Notes: generated from the sequence alone by a model not told the origin. DNA of 64,000 bases from Clostridia bacterium (GCA_017443895.1 JAFSXU010000023.1:1-64000); one strand, 5' to 3'; positions 1 to 9,599 are shown, numbered from the stretch's first letter. Numbers and translations are program-made.

Positions 1-1536
1 CTTGCAGAAATTGCGGCACAGCTTTCGCTCTTGACATATGTTGACGGTCTTGATGACGATACAAGTTTAAAGAATTGCCTGGATCTTGATTATGGTTTTG
101 ACCGATCCAATATGAGATCATACAGTGTAGACGCTGATGGCAATGTTATCTCCGGTTATGGCGGAGAGCATTCAATGGCATTTACCATTGCCACAAAAGA
201 GGCAGAACATGAGGGCGAAGACGATTTAATGGTAATTGTTTGTCAAGGCTCTACTGATTTCTACGAATTTATAAAAGACGCAACTGCGTTGCCATCGAAA
301 ATTTTTAATGGTTATTATGCGTATGATATTGTTTGGGATTTCTATAACAATGTATATCGAAAACTGTCAAGATTTTTGAACGACAAACACTATAAAGTTT
401 TAATTACGGGACATAGCCTCGGTGGGGCAGCGGGAAATCTTGTTGCTGCGGAAATGATAATGACCGGAAGTAAAATGTTCGATGTATATTGCTATACATT
501 TGGATCTGTTAATTCGATAGCCTCTGTCGTACCTGTGCAGCGTGGATATGAAAGAATCCATAATGTATATAATTTGTTTGATACATTCTCGCCATATCAG
601 TTTGGACTTAGGTTGCCAACAGGGATGGGTTCAGGCTATGGAAAATTCGGTAAGATGGAAATGTACGCAAAAGATTATCGTGCACCCATTCAAATCGGAC
701 TTCCGTTTCTTGTTCAAATGGGTCAGCATGTAAATCATGATCTTGATAAATATATTGATGCCATAGATAACAATTATATACTTAATTCAAAATATAGAAA
801 TAATGCTTACACTATTTCTGCCTGCCCCGTAGATATTGATGTTTATTGCGAGGGTGAACTTGTCGGTCGTGTTGTAAATAACGAAGTTGATGAGTCGGTT
901 ACAAGCATTGATATATCAGTCAATGACGGTGTTAAATCTATCATATATCCTGACGATAAGCATTATGACCTTAAAATTACTGCATTTGATGAGGGGGAAA
1001 TGGTATATAGCACATACGATCCAACGGACGGTAATGTGAAAATGATGACCTCGGTTGCACTCAGCGAAGGCAAAACAATGACAAGCGAAGTGTCTGGAGA
1101 GATTGATGCTTCCGAAACTCAGCTTCTTGTTGTTGACGAAAACAATGAAATTGTTTCAAAGGTGCTTTCTGACGGCACAGAGACAGAAGTCAACAAGAAT
1201 GAAATCGTTTTCGGGAATACGGATTTGATTAACACAGGCGAAAAAATACTAATATCCTCTGTAATTGAAAACTTTACAACAGAGCAATCAGAGCCAATGG
1301 ATATAATCGCCGCACTGTATTATGATAATAAGCTTATAGACTGTGGAGTGTACAGCAATGTTTCCGTTCCCGTAAACCGTGAACTGCGCAGGAGCTTTGA
1401 GCTTGAATATCCTACAAAGTACCAAGACGACACAGAAAAGCTGTCTGTCAGACTCTATTATTGGAGTAACGGCACAATGGTACCGTTAAGGGGATTTACG
1501 CCTTTGGTTGTGGGCAGTGAAACAGAAGAAAATTAA
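1..1536 (+). CDS. Class 3 lipase-like alpha/beta hydrolase, 5' partial
   Basis: The reading frame is open from base 1, so the true start lies upstream of the window; the TTG at 31 is only the first internal candidate. The lipase class 3 nucleophile elbow (ITGHSLGGAAGN) is encoded near 402-437, with the serine in GHSLG. Such proteins hydrolyse ester bonds in lipids or other acyl esters. The N-terminal half is the hydrolase fold; the roughly 230 residues after about position 835 are Asp/Glu- and Val-rich and look like beta-sandwich modules of a cell-surface or secreted protein. No signal peptide can be judged because the N-terminus is missing. The substrate cannot be predicted from sequence. 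The gene ends in a clear terminator at 1554-1595. Confidence 0.8.
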   Translation, partial: LAEIAAQLSLLTYVDGLDDDTSLKNCLDLDYGFDRSNMRSYSVDADGNVISGYGGEHSMAFTIATKEAEHEGEDDLMVIVCQGSTDFYEFIKDATALPSKIFNGYYAYDIVWDFYNNVYRKLSRFLNDKHYKVLITGHSLGGAAGNLVAAEMIMTGSKMFDVYCYTFGSVNSIASVVPVQRGYERIHNVYNLFDTFSPYQFGLRLPTGMGSGYGKFGKMEMYAKDYRAPIQIGLPFLVQMGQHVNHDLDKYIDAIDNNYILNSKYRNNAYTISACPVDIDVYCEGELVGRVVNNEVDESVTSIDISVNDGVKSIIYPDDKHYDLKITAFDEGEMVYSTYDPTDGNVKMMTSVALSEGKTMTSEVSGEIDASETQLLVVDENNEIVSKVLSDGTETEVNKNEIVFGNTDLINTGEKILISSVIENFTTEQSEPMDIIAALYYDNKLIDCGVYSNVSVPVNRELRRSFELEYPTKYQDDTEKLSVRLYYWSNGTMVPLRGFTPLVVGSETEEN

Positions 1537-1553
1537 GACAGGATATATAAACT

Positions 1554-1595
1554 GCGGATAGCATTATGTTCAAATTATAGCTATCCGCTTTTTTT
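1554..1595 (+). terminator. Rho-independent terminator of the lipase gene
   Basis: A 9 bp perfect stem (GCGGATAGC / GCTATCCGC) is followed directly by seven T residues, 18 nt after the stop codon. Confidence 0.9.
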
Positions 1596-1618
1596 GTGTA
1601 AATATCGCCATTTTATGG

Positions 1619-1647
1619 TTGACAAATATATGAAAATATAATATAAT
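1619..1647 (+). promoter_or_regulatory. SigA-type promoter of the ileS leader
   Basis: TTGACA at 1619-1624 and TATAAT at 1642-1647 are separated by exactly 17 bp, just upstream of the T-box leader. Both hexamers are consensus. Confidence 0.85.
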
Positions 1648-1659
1648 TGTTGAGAAAAT

Positions 1660-1970
1660 TTATACAAAGGCATTGATGAAGAGAGTAGGCTGTTACAAAA
1701 GCAAAGAGCGAGCCATAGGTGGTGTGAGTATGGCGGTGAGTAGTGGCAGTTGAAAATCACTTCGGAGCTGCAGGGCTGAACAAGGTAAATCTTCACTAAG
1801 CGCTGACGGGTTTCTCCCGTAACAGAGAACGCATATGTCGGTATGCGAGTGGTTAAAATGAATGGTATGGGCGTGTTTGCTTGCGGTGCAAGTAAAATAT
1901 CAGCCGGATATAAACAATATCTTTCATCTCGTATACGCAAAGTAGGCTGTGCAGAGGTGAGAGATTTTTT
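1660..1970 (+). promoter_or_regulatory. T-box riboswitch, isoleucine specifier, with terminator
   Basis: T-box stem I features are visible: the GATGAAGAGAGTAGG entry, the AGAGCGAGCC and GGTGTGAG apical loop region, and a specifier loop with GAAAATCAC followed by TTCGGAGCTG and GGCTGAA. The specifier triplet is ATC at 1756-1758, an Ile codon, matching the ileS gene downstream. A terminator follows: ATCTTTCATCTC (1919-1930) pairs along 12 positions, two of them GU, with GAGGTGAGAGAT (1954-1965), then five to six Ts. Uncharged tRNA-Ile should prevent termination. The usual TGGNACCGCG antiterminator motif is degenerate; the nearest candidates are TGGT at 1863-1866 or 1850-1853. Confidence 0.82.
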
Positions 1971-1983
1971 CTTTGAAAAAATT

Positions 1984-2014
1984 ACCCTGTAGGGGCGGAT
2001 ATTATCCGCCCGTG
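1984..2014 (+). repeat. Short palindromic intergenic repeat
   Basis: GGGCGGATA at 1993-2001 and TATCCGCCC at 2003-2011 form a perfect 9 bp palindrome around one base, inside a CCCTGTAGGGG context. It lies after the T-box terminator and before the ileS ribosome binding site, and has no T-run. It resembles the GTAGGGG-type palindromes of the larger repeats elsewhere in this window. Confidence 0.55.
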
Positions 2015-2060
2015 AACACTTAACAACCATTATATAATCATAAGAAAGGATTGGAGAAAA

Positions 2061-5000
2061 ATGTATCAAAAGGTTTCTACGGATTTAAAATTTGTTGAGC
2101 GTGAGAAGCTCATAGAAAAATTCTGGAAAGATAACGACATCTTCAAAAAAAGTATTGATCAAAGACGAAAAGGCGAGGTTTACACATTCTATGACGGACC
2201 TCCTACAGCTAACGGAAAACCGCATATAGGTCATGTTCTTACACGAGTTATCAAGGATATGATCCCCCGTTATCAGACCATGAAGGGTAAAAAGGTTATA
2301 AGAAAAGCCGGCTGGGATACTCACGGCTTGCCTGTTGAATTAGAGGTTGAAAAGCTTTTAGGTATTGACGGCAAGGAGCAGATCGAGGAATACGGTCTTG
2401 AGCCGTTTATTGCAAAGTGTAAGGAGTCTGTTTGGAAATACAAGGGTATGTGGGAGGATTTCTCATCAACCGTAGGTTTCTGGGCGGATATGGACGATCC
2501 GTATGTAACATACCATAACGACTTTATCGAGTCCGAATGGTGGGCGCTAAAGCAGATTTGGGACAAGGGCTTGCTCTATCAGGGACACAAAATAGTTCCT
2601 TACTGTCCCCGTTGCGGAACACCGTTATCCTCACACGAGGTGGCACAGGGCTATAAAGATGTAAAAGAGCGTTCAGCTACTGCAAAATTCCCTGTAGTAG
2701 GCGAGGAAAACACATACTTCCTTGCATGGACAACCACACCTTGGACACTTCCGTCAAATGTGGCGCTTTGTGTAAACCCAAATGAAACATATGTAAAAAT
2801 AAAGGTTGGGGACACATATTATATCTTGGCAGAGGCATTGGTAAGCGCAAATATCGAGGACGAATTTGAACTGGTTGAAAAATATACGGGTAAGGACTTG
2901 GAGTATAAGGAGTACGAGCCTTTATTCAAGTTTGTAAGTCCTAAAAAGAAGTGCTGGTATGTAACCTGCGATAACTATGTAACATTGACAGACGGTACAG
3001 GTATAGTTCATATCGCACCTGCATTCGGTGAGGATGATGCCAATGTCGGCAGAAACTACGATCTTCCGTTTGTACAGTTGGTTGACGGCAAGGGCGAGAT
3101 GACAGAAGAAACAGACTGGCCGGGCGTATTCTGCAAGGATGCGGACAAGCTTGTATTTGCGGCATTGGAGGAAAAAGGCTTACTCTTTAACGCACCTAAG
3201 TTTGAGCATAGCTATCCGTTCTGCTGGAGATGCGATACTCCGCTTATCTACTATGCCCGTGATACTTGGTTTATCAAGATGACGGCTGTAAAAGACGATC
3301 TTTTAAAGAACAACGCAACCGTAAACTGGATACCAAAAACAATAGGCGAGGGCAGATTTGGCGAATGGTTAAAGAATGTACAGGATTGGGGCTTATCCCG
3401 TAACCGTTACTGGGGCACTCCGTTAAATGTATGGACTTGCGAGTGTGGTAGGCAGCACGCTATAGGCTCAATCGAGGAATTAAAGTCAATGTCAGATAAC
3501 TGCCCTGACGATATTGAGCTTCACCGCCCATACATTGATGCGGTAACAATAAAATGTCCCGACTGCGGTAAGGAAATGCACAGAGTTCCCGAGGTTATTG
3601 ACTGCTGGTTTGACTCGGGTGCAATGCCGTTTGCACAGTGGCATTATCCGTTTGAGAACAAGGATATATTTGAAGAAAACTTCCCTGCTGATTTTATCAG
3701 TGAGGCGGTTGACCAGACAAGAGGCTGGTTCTATTCACTGCTTGCAATATCAACCTTGATATTCAACAAAGCACCGTATAAGAATGTAATTGTTTTAGGC
3801 CATGTCCAGGACGAGAACGGACAGAAGATGTCAAAGTCAAAGGGCAATGCGGTTGACCCGTTTGACGCACTCGCAAAGCATGGCGCAGACGCAATACGCT
3901 GGTATTTCTATTCAAATTCAGCGCCTTGGCTTCCAAACCGTTTCCATGACGGTGCAGTTACCGAGGGACAGAGAAAGTTTATGGGTACATTGTGGAACAC
4001 ATATGCGTTCTTTGTACTCTATGCAAATATTGATGAGTTTGATGCTACAAAGTACACGCTTGACTATGATAAATTATCCGTTATGGATAAATGGATGCTG
4101 TCAAAGTTAAATACTCTTATAAAGACAGTTGACGATAACCTTTCAAACTATAAGATTACAGAAACAGCCCGTGCGCTTGATAGCTTTGTAGACGAGCTTT
4201 CAAACTGGTATGTGCGCCGTTCCCGTACTCGTTTCTGGGTAAAGGGTATGCCACAGGATAAGATAAATGCGTATATGACCTTGTATACAACCCTTGTTAC
4301 ATTGTGTAAGGTTGCGGCTCCTATGATACCGTTTATGACAGAGGATATTTATCAGAACCTTGTAAGGAGTATTGACAAGGACGCACCGCAAAGCATACAT
4401 TTCTGCGATTATCCTGAGTATGACGAGAAACTTATCGACAAAGAGCTTGAAGATAAGATGGAAGAGGTTTTAAATATTGTAGTTTTGGGAAGAGCCTGCA
4501 GAAATACCGCAAATATCAAGAACCGTCAGCCCATAGGCACAATGTATGTAAAGGCGGACACTGTGCTTGATAGCTTCTATAACGAGATTATAGAGGACGA
4601 GTTAAATGTAAAGGCGGTTGAGTTTACGGACGATATTTCAAAGTTTACCGCATACTCATTTAAGCCACAGTTAAGAACCTTAGGCAGACGCTTTGGTAAG
4701 GATATAAACACCGTAAAAGAAGTTCTTGCAAATGTAAATTCACAGACTGCAATGGCAGAGCTTGAGGAAAATGACACACTCACAATTGAGGTAAACGGTG
4801 TAAAAGAGACCTTGAACCGTGAGGACTTGCTTATCGAGGCTGTTAAGGCTGATAACTATGTATCCGACTCAAATAACGGCGTAACGGTTGTGCTTGATAC
4901 ATTCCTTACTCCTGAGCTTTTGGAAGAGGGTAATGTACGCGAGGTAATCTCAAAGATACAGACAATGCGTAAGGATGCAGACTTTGAGGTTATGGACCAT

Positions 5001-5171
5001 ATCAAGGTATATGTATCGGGATCGGATAAGATTAAGGGAATTATAAATAACAATGCCGATAGCATCAAGAACGATGTTCTTGCCGATGAGATTATTGAGG
5101 GCGTATGCGATATTTCAAAGGAATGGAATATTAATGGCGAAAAGGTAACGATAGGCGTTGAAAGGATATAA
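2061..5171 (+). CDS. ileS: Isoleucyl-tRNA synthetase
   Basis: This cytoplasmic enzyme charges tRNA-Ile with isoleucine. The class I signature HIGH is at residues 55-58 (PPTANGKPHIGH) and KMSKS at 589-593. The editing (CP1) domain lies between them, and CxxC pairs are seen at about residues 180-185, 455-460 and 495-500. The length of 1,036 residues and a long C-terminal domain fit the long (type 2, eukaryote-like) IleRS form, which is often associated with mupirocin tolerance; that last point is inference. The start is an ATG with GGATTGGAG about 10 nt upstream. Expression should be controlled by the Ile T-box leader. pheS begins 39 nt downstream, so ileS-pheS-pheT may be co-transcribed. Confidence 0.97.
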   Translation: MYQKVSTDLKFVEREKLIEKFWKDNDIFKKSIDQRRKGEVYTFYDGPPTANGKPHIGHVLTRVIKDMIPRYQTMKGKKVIRKAGWDTHGLPVELEVEKLLGIDGKEQIEEYGLEPFIAKCKESVWKYKGMWEDFSSTVGFWADMDDPYVTYHNDFIESEWWALKQIWDKGLLYQGHKIVPYCPRCGTPLSSHEVAQGYKDVKERSATAKFPVVGEENTYFLAWTTTPWTLPSNVALCVNPNETYVKIKVGDTYYILAEALVSANIEDEFELVEKYTGKDLEYKEYEPLFKFVSPKKKCWYVTCDNYVTLTDGTGIVHIAPAFGEDDANVGRNYDLPFVQLVDGKGEMTEETDWPGVFCKDADKLVFAALEEKGLLFNAPKFEHSYPFCWRCDTPLIYYARDTWFIKMTAVKDDLLKNNATVNWIPKTIGEGRFGEWLKNVQDWGLSRNRYWGTPLNVWTCECGRQHAIGSIEELKSMSDNCPDDIELHRPYIDAVTIKCPDCGKEMHRVPEVIDCWFDSGAMPFAQWHYPFENKDIFEENFPADFISEAVDQTRGWFYSLLAISTLIFNKAPYKNVIVLGHVQDENGQKMSKSKGNAVDPFDALAKHGADAIRWYFYSNSAPWLPNRFHDGAVTEGQRKFMGTLWNTYAFFVLYANIDEFDATKYTLDYDKLSVMDKWMLSKLNTLIKTVDDNLSNYKITETARALDSFVDELSNWYVRRSRTRFWVKGMPQDKINAYMTLYTTLVTLCKVAAPMIPFMTEDIYQNLVRSIDKDAPQSIHFCDYPEYDEKLIDKELEDKMEEVLNIVVLGRACRNTANIKNRQPIGTMYVKADTVLDSFYNEIIEDELNVKAVEFTDDISKFTAYSFKPQLRTLGRRFGKDINTVKEVLANVNSQTAMAELEENDTLTIEVNGVKETLNREDLLIEAVKADNYVSDSNNGVTVVLDTFLTPELLEEGNVREVISKIQTMRKDADFEVMDHIKVYVSGSDKIKGIINNNADSIKNDVLADEIIEGVCDISKEWNINGEKVTIGVERI

Positions 5172-5210
5172 AAGTCCCACAAAAAAAGTTTAACAGGAAG
5201 GATTAGTTTC

Positions 5211-6230
5211 ATGAAAGACAAACTTGAACAAATAAGAGCGGCTGCCCTTGAAGTGCTTGAAAAAGCAACGGACATAAATGCCTTAGAGGAAGCACGAATT
5301 AAATTCCTCGGCAAAAAGGGCGAAATGACTGCCGCAATGAAAGAAATGCGAAACCTCTCCGCAGAGGACAGACCGAAAATAGGCGCTCTTGCAAACGAGG
5401 TAAGGGGCAATATAGAAAAGCATATCGAAGAGAAAAAGGCGGAGCTTTCAGCTAAAATGCAAGAGGCAAAGCTAAAGGCGGAGGTTGTTGATGTAACCAT
5501 GCCGGGCAATGCTCCTAAAATGGGCAAGCTCCACCCGCTTACAAAGGTTATGAACAACTTAAAAGACACATTTATCGGTATGGGCTTTGAGATTGCCGAG
5601 GGACCCGAGGTTGAAAAGGATTACTATAACTTTGAAGCGTTAAATATCCCCAAAAACCACCCTGCCCGCGATACACAGGACACATTCTATATTGATGAAA
5701 ATACAGTTTTAAGAACGCAGACATCACCTATGCAGGTGAGGGTTATGGAAAAGCAAAAACCGCCGATAAGAGTTATTGCACCGGGCAGAGTTTACCGTTC
5801 AGATACGGTTGATGCGACACATTCACCCGTTTTCCACCAGATTGAGGGACTTGTTGTTGACAAGGGCGTTACAATGGCGGATTTAAAGGGTACATTGGAG
5901 GTATTCTTGAAAGAACTTTACGGCGAGAAGACAAAGGTTCGTTTCCGCCCTCATCATTTCCCGTTCACCGAGCCGTCAGCCGAGGCAGATGTTTCATGCT
6001 TTGCCTGCGGCGGAAAAGGCTGTCCCGTATGTAAGGGCGAGGGCTGGATTGAGGTTTTGGGTTGCGGTATGGTACACCCTAAAGTCCTTGCAAACTGCGG
6101 AATTGACCCCGAGGTATATTCGGGCTTTGCATTCGGTATCGGACTTGAAAGAATTGCTATGGGTAAGTATGATATTAACGACCTTAGATTGTTCTTTGAA
6201 AATGATCTGAGATTTTTGGATCAGTTCTAA
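5211..6230 (+). CDS. pheS: Phenylalanyl-tRNA synthetase alpha subunit
   Basis: This is the catalytic subunit of the alpha2-beta2 PheRS, which charges tRNA-Phe. The N-terminal ~85 residues are the charged coiled-coil arm that contacts tRNA. Class II motif 2 ([20 protein letters not shown]) lies near residue 190, and motif 3 ([13 protein letters not shown]) near residue 312. A [18 protein letters not shown] cluster around residue 265 suggests a metal-binding loop. The length of 339 residues is normal. The ATG is preceded by AGGAAGG. pheT starts 20 nt after the stop, a tight operon pair. Confidence 0.97.
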   Translation: MKDKLEQIRAAALEVLEKATDINALEEARIKFLGKKGEMTAAMKEMRNLSAEDRPKIGALANEVRGNIEKHIEEKKAELSAKMQEAKLKAEVVDVTMPGNAPKMGKLHPLTKVMNNLKDTFIGMGFEIAEGPEVEKDYYNFEALNIPKNHPARDTQDTFYIDENTVLRTQTSPMQVRVMEKQKPPIRVIAPGRVYRSDTVDATHSPVFHQIEGLVVDKGVTMADLKGTLEVFLKELYGEKTKVRFRPHHFPFTEPSAEADVSCFACGGKGCPVCKGEGWIEVLGCGMVHPKVLANCGIDPEVYSGFAFGIGLERIAMGKYDINDLRLFFENDLRFLDQF

Positions 6231-6250
6231 GTGGGAAGGAGAAGTAAGAG

Positions 6251-8635
6251 ATGAATTTACCAATGTCATGGCTAAATGACTATATGGATATAGATGTAGA
6301 TGCAAAAACCTATGCCGATGCGCTTACCATGAGCGGCTCAAAGGTTGAGGGCTACAAAACCGCAGGTGATGAAATATCAAATGTTGTTACAGGTAAGGTG
6401 CTTACCTGCATTGACCACCCCGACAGCGACCATTTGCACATCACAACAGTTGATGCAGGTACGGGCGAGGAATTGCAGATTGTTTGCGGTGCGCCAAATG
6501 TTAAGGCAGGAATTATTGTCCCTGTTGCGCTTGTCGGCGCAATATTGCCGGGCGATTTTAAGATTAAGAAGGGTAAAATCCGTGGAGTTGAGTCAAACGG
6601 AATGTTATGCTCACATGACGAGCTTGGAATATCCGAGGAGGTTTTGGGTTACACACCCGAGTATGGAATTTTAATATTACCCGAGGATACACCGATCGGT
6701 AAGGATATAAAGGATGTGTTTGGTTTAAATGAAACAGTTGTTGAGTTTGAAATTACATCAAACAGACCCGACTGTTTCTCGATCATCGGTCTTGCAAGGG
6801 AAACGGCTGTAACCTTTGACAAGGAGTTTTGTGTTCCTGAACCCAAATTCAGCGAAAATAGCGAAAACATTAACGATACATTGACTGTAGAGGTGGAGAA
6901 TAAGGACAAGTGCCTCAGATACTCTGCAAGAATGGTTAAAAATGTTAAGATTGCACCGTCGCCTGCATGGATGCAGGAAAGACTCCGTGCTTGCGGTGTA
7001 AGACCGATTAACAATATCGTTGATATTACAAATTATGTGCTTTTAGAGTACGGACAGCCAATGCATGCCTTTGATTTAAGAGATTTAGAGGACAGAAAAA
7101 TCGTTGTAAGGACTGCCAATGACGGTGAGGTTATAAAAACGCTTGACGAGCAGGACAGAAAGCTAAACTCTAACGACCTCGTTATTTCAGACGGCAAAAG
7201 AGCCGTTGCCATTGCAGGTGTAATGGGCGGATTTAACAGTGAGGTTAAGGACGACACAACAACCGTTGTGTTTGAGAGCGCTACCTTTGACGGTGCATCT
7301 GTAAGACTTACTGCACAGAGGGTAGGCTTAAGAACGGAGGCATCTTCAAGATACGAAAAAGGACTTGACTATAACAATACCGTTCCTGCAATAAACCGTG
7401 CCTGCGAGCTTGTAGAACAATTAGGCTGCGGCGAGAATGTAGGCGGAATGATAGATATTATGGGCAATGTCCACGATATGGAAACACTTCCTTTCAGACC
7501 CGAGAAGATAAACGCCTTTTTGGGAACCGATGTTTCAACCGAGACCATGGTTAAGTATTTTAAGGCTTTGGGTATTGAGGTTGATATGGAGAATATGACA
7601 CTCACTCCTCCGTCATACAGACCTGATTTGGTAGGCGAGGCGGATATTGCAGAAGAGGTTGCAAGATTTTACGGCTACGATAAAATCCCTGTAACTCTCC
7701 TGTCGGGCGAGGCGACCTGCGGTAAGAAAACCGACCGCCAAAAGGCACAGGATTGTATAAACGAGCTATTAACGGCACAGGGCTTGTATGAGATATACAC
7801 ATACACATTTACAAGTCCGTCAGTGTTTGATAAATTGAATATCCCATCAGATAGCGAGCTTAGAAATGTTGTAAAGATTACAAATCCTCTCGGCGAGGAT
7901 ACATCAATTATGAGGACAACAACCATTGCCTCCATGCTTGATATCCTATCCCGTAACTATAACCAGAGAAACCCATACGCAAAGCTCTTTGAGCTTGGCA
8001 AGGTGTTTGTGCCGACAAGCGAGGGCGAATTGCCTTGCGAGCCTGTTAAGATAACACTCGGTATGTATGGCGACGGCGTTACATTCTTTGATATTAAGGG
8101 TAATGTCGAGGCAATGTTTAACGGATTAAATGTTAAAAAGGTACGCTATGAGGCTCTGTCGGATAACCCTGTATTCCACCCGGGCCGTTGCGCAAAAGTA
8201 TCGGCAGGCGGTAAGGATTTGGGCGTAATAGGACAGATACACCCGTCTGTTGCAAAGAAGTTTGGAATAGATACAGATGTGTATGTTGCAGAGCTTGACT
8301 TTGAGAATGTATTCCTTAACATTAAAACAGATATTTCGTTTAAGGAGCTTCCCAAATACCCTGCTGTAACCCGTGATATTGCAATGCTTGTCGATAAGGC
8401 AACACCTGTTGCGGATATTGAGAGAGTTATCCAAAAGGCAGGCGGAAACCTGCTTGAAAACCTTACCTTGTTTGATGTTTACGAGGGTAAGCAGGTAGAA
8501 GAGGGCAAAAAGAGCGTTGCATATTCAGCAACCTTCCGTGCGACAGAACGCTCACTCACAGGCGAAGAAGTACAGGCTATATTTGATAAGATAGTTAAAA
8601 AATTAGAAGGTCAATTAGGCGCACAGCTAAGATAA
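6251..8635 (+). CDS. pheT: Phenylalanyl-tRNA synthetase beta subunit
   Basis: This is the beta subunit of PheRS and carries the editing (B3/B4) and tRNA anticodon-binding parts. In order the sequence shows the B1 segment and an EMAP/tRNA-binding OB domain (about residues 40-150, with LQIVCGAPN), the B3/B4 editing region (about 210-390), the B5 domain (about 400-475), the core, and a C-terminal ferredoxin-fold anticodon-binding domain (about 700-794, with PKYPAVTRDIAMLVD). The length of 794 residues is typical. GGGAAGGAG precedes the ATG. The structured intergenic element at 8672-8840 starts 37 nt after the stop. Confidence 0.97.
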   Translation: MNLPMSWLNDYMDIDVDAKTYADALTMSGSKVEGYKTAGDEISNVVTGKVLTCIDHPDSDHLHITTVDAGTGEELQIVCGAPNVKAGIIVPVALVGAILPGDFKIKKGKIRGVESNGMLCSHDELGISEEVLGYTPEYGILILPEDTPIGKDIKDVFGLNETVVEFEITSNRPDCFSIIGLARETAVTFDKEFCVPEPKFSENSENINDTLTVEVENKDKCLRYSARMVKNVKIAPSPAWMQERLRACGVRPINNIVDITNYVLLEYGQPMHAFDLRDLEDRKIVVRTANDGEVIKTLDEQDRKLNSNDLVISDGKRAVAIAGVMGGFNSEVKDDTTTVVFESATFDGASVRLTAQRVGLRTEASSRYEKGLDYNNTVPAINRACELVEQLGCGENVGGMIDIMGNVHDMETLPFRPEKINAFLGTDVSTETMVKYFKALGIEVDMENMTLTPPSYRPDLVGEADIAEEVARFYGYDKIPVTLLSGEATCGKKTDRQKAQDCINELLTAQGLYEIYTYTFTSPSVFDKLNIPSDSELRNVVKITNPLGEDTSIMRTTTIASMLDILSRNYNQRNPYAKLFELGKVFVPTSEGELPCEPVKITLGMYGDGVTFFDIKGNVEAMFNGLNVKKVRYEALSDNPVFHPGRCAKVSAGGKDLGVIGQIHPSVAKKFGIDTDVYVAELDFENVFLNIKTDISFKELPKYPAVTRDIAMLVDKATPVADIERVIQKAGGNLLENLTLFDVYEGKQVEEGKKSVAYSATFRATERSLTGEEVQAIFDKIVKKLEGQLGAQLR

Positions 8636-8671
8636 AAAAATATGGCTGTTGCTTGTAAGAACAGTTAGTAT

Positions 8672-8840
8672 GAGGACTGATTGATTTTAGATGCAGAACG
8701 GACACAACTCACCCGATGGCGTATGTGTATACTCCGAGTGGTGAGTTGTTTTCGTAATAGAACGGCATAATATTGTAACAGAAATACTTTTGTTACAATA
8801 TTATGCCGTTCTATGTTCTGCGCTAAAAGCGACAGTCCTA
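8672..8840 (+). repeat. Multi-hairpin intergenic element, copy 1
   Basis: Outer arms AGGACTG (8673-8679) and CAGTCCT (8833-8839) are complementary. Inside them GCAGAAC (8693-8699) pairs with GTTCTGC (8815-8821). The region between contains hairpin 1 (ACAACTCACC 8704-8713 with GGTGAGTTGT 8740-8749), a TTCGTAAT linker, and hairpin 2, a perfect 23 bp inverted repeat (8758-8780 with 8791-8813). The layout is a closing stem with two inner hairpins. Copies at 51717, 54972 and 55097 share the core motifs. The right end overlaps the stop codon of the convergent PHP gene. Confidence 0.75.
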
Positions 8841-9497
8841 CAATATCGTTGGATTTCCCAAGCTCCTAACCAATTCATTTGCACGGCGAAGAGCCTTATA
8901 TCTGTATTCCTCAATCCAGTGCGTATCAGAGCCGACGCTCATAGGGATTTTACTGTTTTTTATAATCTCCCGCTTTTTATCATTTGTCAAAAAATCATAA
9001 TAATATGTATAGTTCCCCGATATATTAAGCTCCCAGAACAGCTTATGCTTTTTCATAATCTGTATCATATCAACATCATATCGCTTTGACATCTTAAATA
9101 TATCGCAGTGTGCAAGACCACACTTACAGAAAAATTTCCGTCTCCAATCAAGAAAATCATATAAATCCATTGCCCTCTCATCATCAAGCGACTCAAAAAG
9201 CACATAATCAAGCTTTGAGGCATCCTTTGGATTAAAATCCTCGGGATATGGCCTTGTACCAATCTCAAGCCCTATAAGCACCGTTATCTTATTCTTATAC
9301 TTTTCCTTACATTCAAGGAGGCGCTTGTAATAATTTGAAATATCACGCCCGATGCTGAACTGATGATCCGTAATTCCTATAACATCAATACTGTGCGCAA
9401 TGGCATTTTCGATTATTTCCTCGGGCGTATTCGTTCCGTCATAGCTAAATGTCGTATGGTTATGTAAATCCATGGTCTTTTTAGTGCAGAATAACAA
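8838..9497 (-). CDS. PHP-domain phosphoesterase
   Basis: The protein begins with the PHP metal-binding motif (MDLHNHTTFSYDGTN) and continues with GITDHQFS, LIGLEIGTRP and a late SVGSDTHW. PHP proteins use bound metal ions to hydrolyse phosphoesters; relatives include histidinol phosphatase and TrpH-type nucleotide phosphatases, and the exact substrate is unknown. I place the start at the TTG at 9497 because AGGAGG (9510-9505) lies 7 nt upstream; a GTG at 9515 would contain that ribosome binding site and is unlikely. This gives about 219 residues. The gene is convergent with pheT. Confidence 0.8.
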   Translation of the reverse strand: MLFCTKKTMDLHNHTTFSYDGTNTPEEIIENAIAHSIDVIGITDHQFSIGRDISNYYKRLLECKEKYKNKITVLIGLEIGTRPYPEDFNPKDASKLDYVLFESLDDERAMDLYDFLDWRRKFFCKCGLAHCDIFKMSKRYDVDMIQIMKKHKLFWELNISGNYTYYYDFLTNDKKREIIKNSKIPMSVGSDTHWIEEYRYKALRRANELVRSLGNPTIL

Positions 9498-9570
9498 AAT
9501 TTTACCTCCTTTCACGAAATATTAACATATTACAGCATATATTGTAACATATATTTAGGCAAATTACAAG

Positions 9571-9599
9571 TTGACATGACGATTAAATTTAAGTATTAT
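9571..9599 (+). promoter_or_regulatory. Upstream promoter of the lysine operon
   Basis: TTGACA at 9571-9576 and TATTAT at 9594-9599 have a 17 bp spacer. It is the first of two tandem promoters with the same two hexamers. Confidence 0.65.

Noticed and set aside
1581-2069. A 162-codon minus-strand frame over the T-box region
   Set aside because: The region is a structured RNA leader on the plus strand, and the frame has no recognisable protein features or good start site.
4856-5569. A 237-codon open frame on the minus strand across the ileS-pheS junction
   Set aside because: It is antisense to two certain genes, has no ribosome binding site, and its hydrophobic Ser/Phe/Ile-rich composition is that expected from reverse-complemented lysine/glutamate-rich coding sequence.
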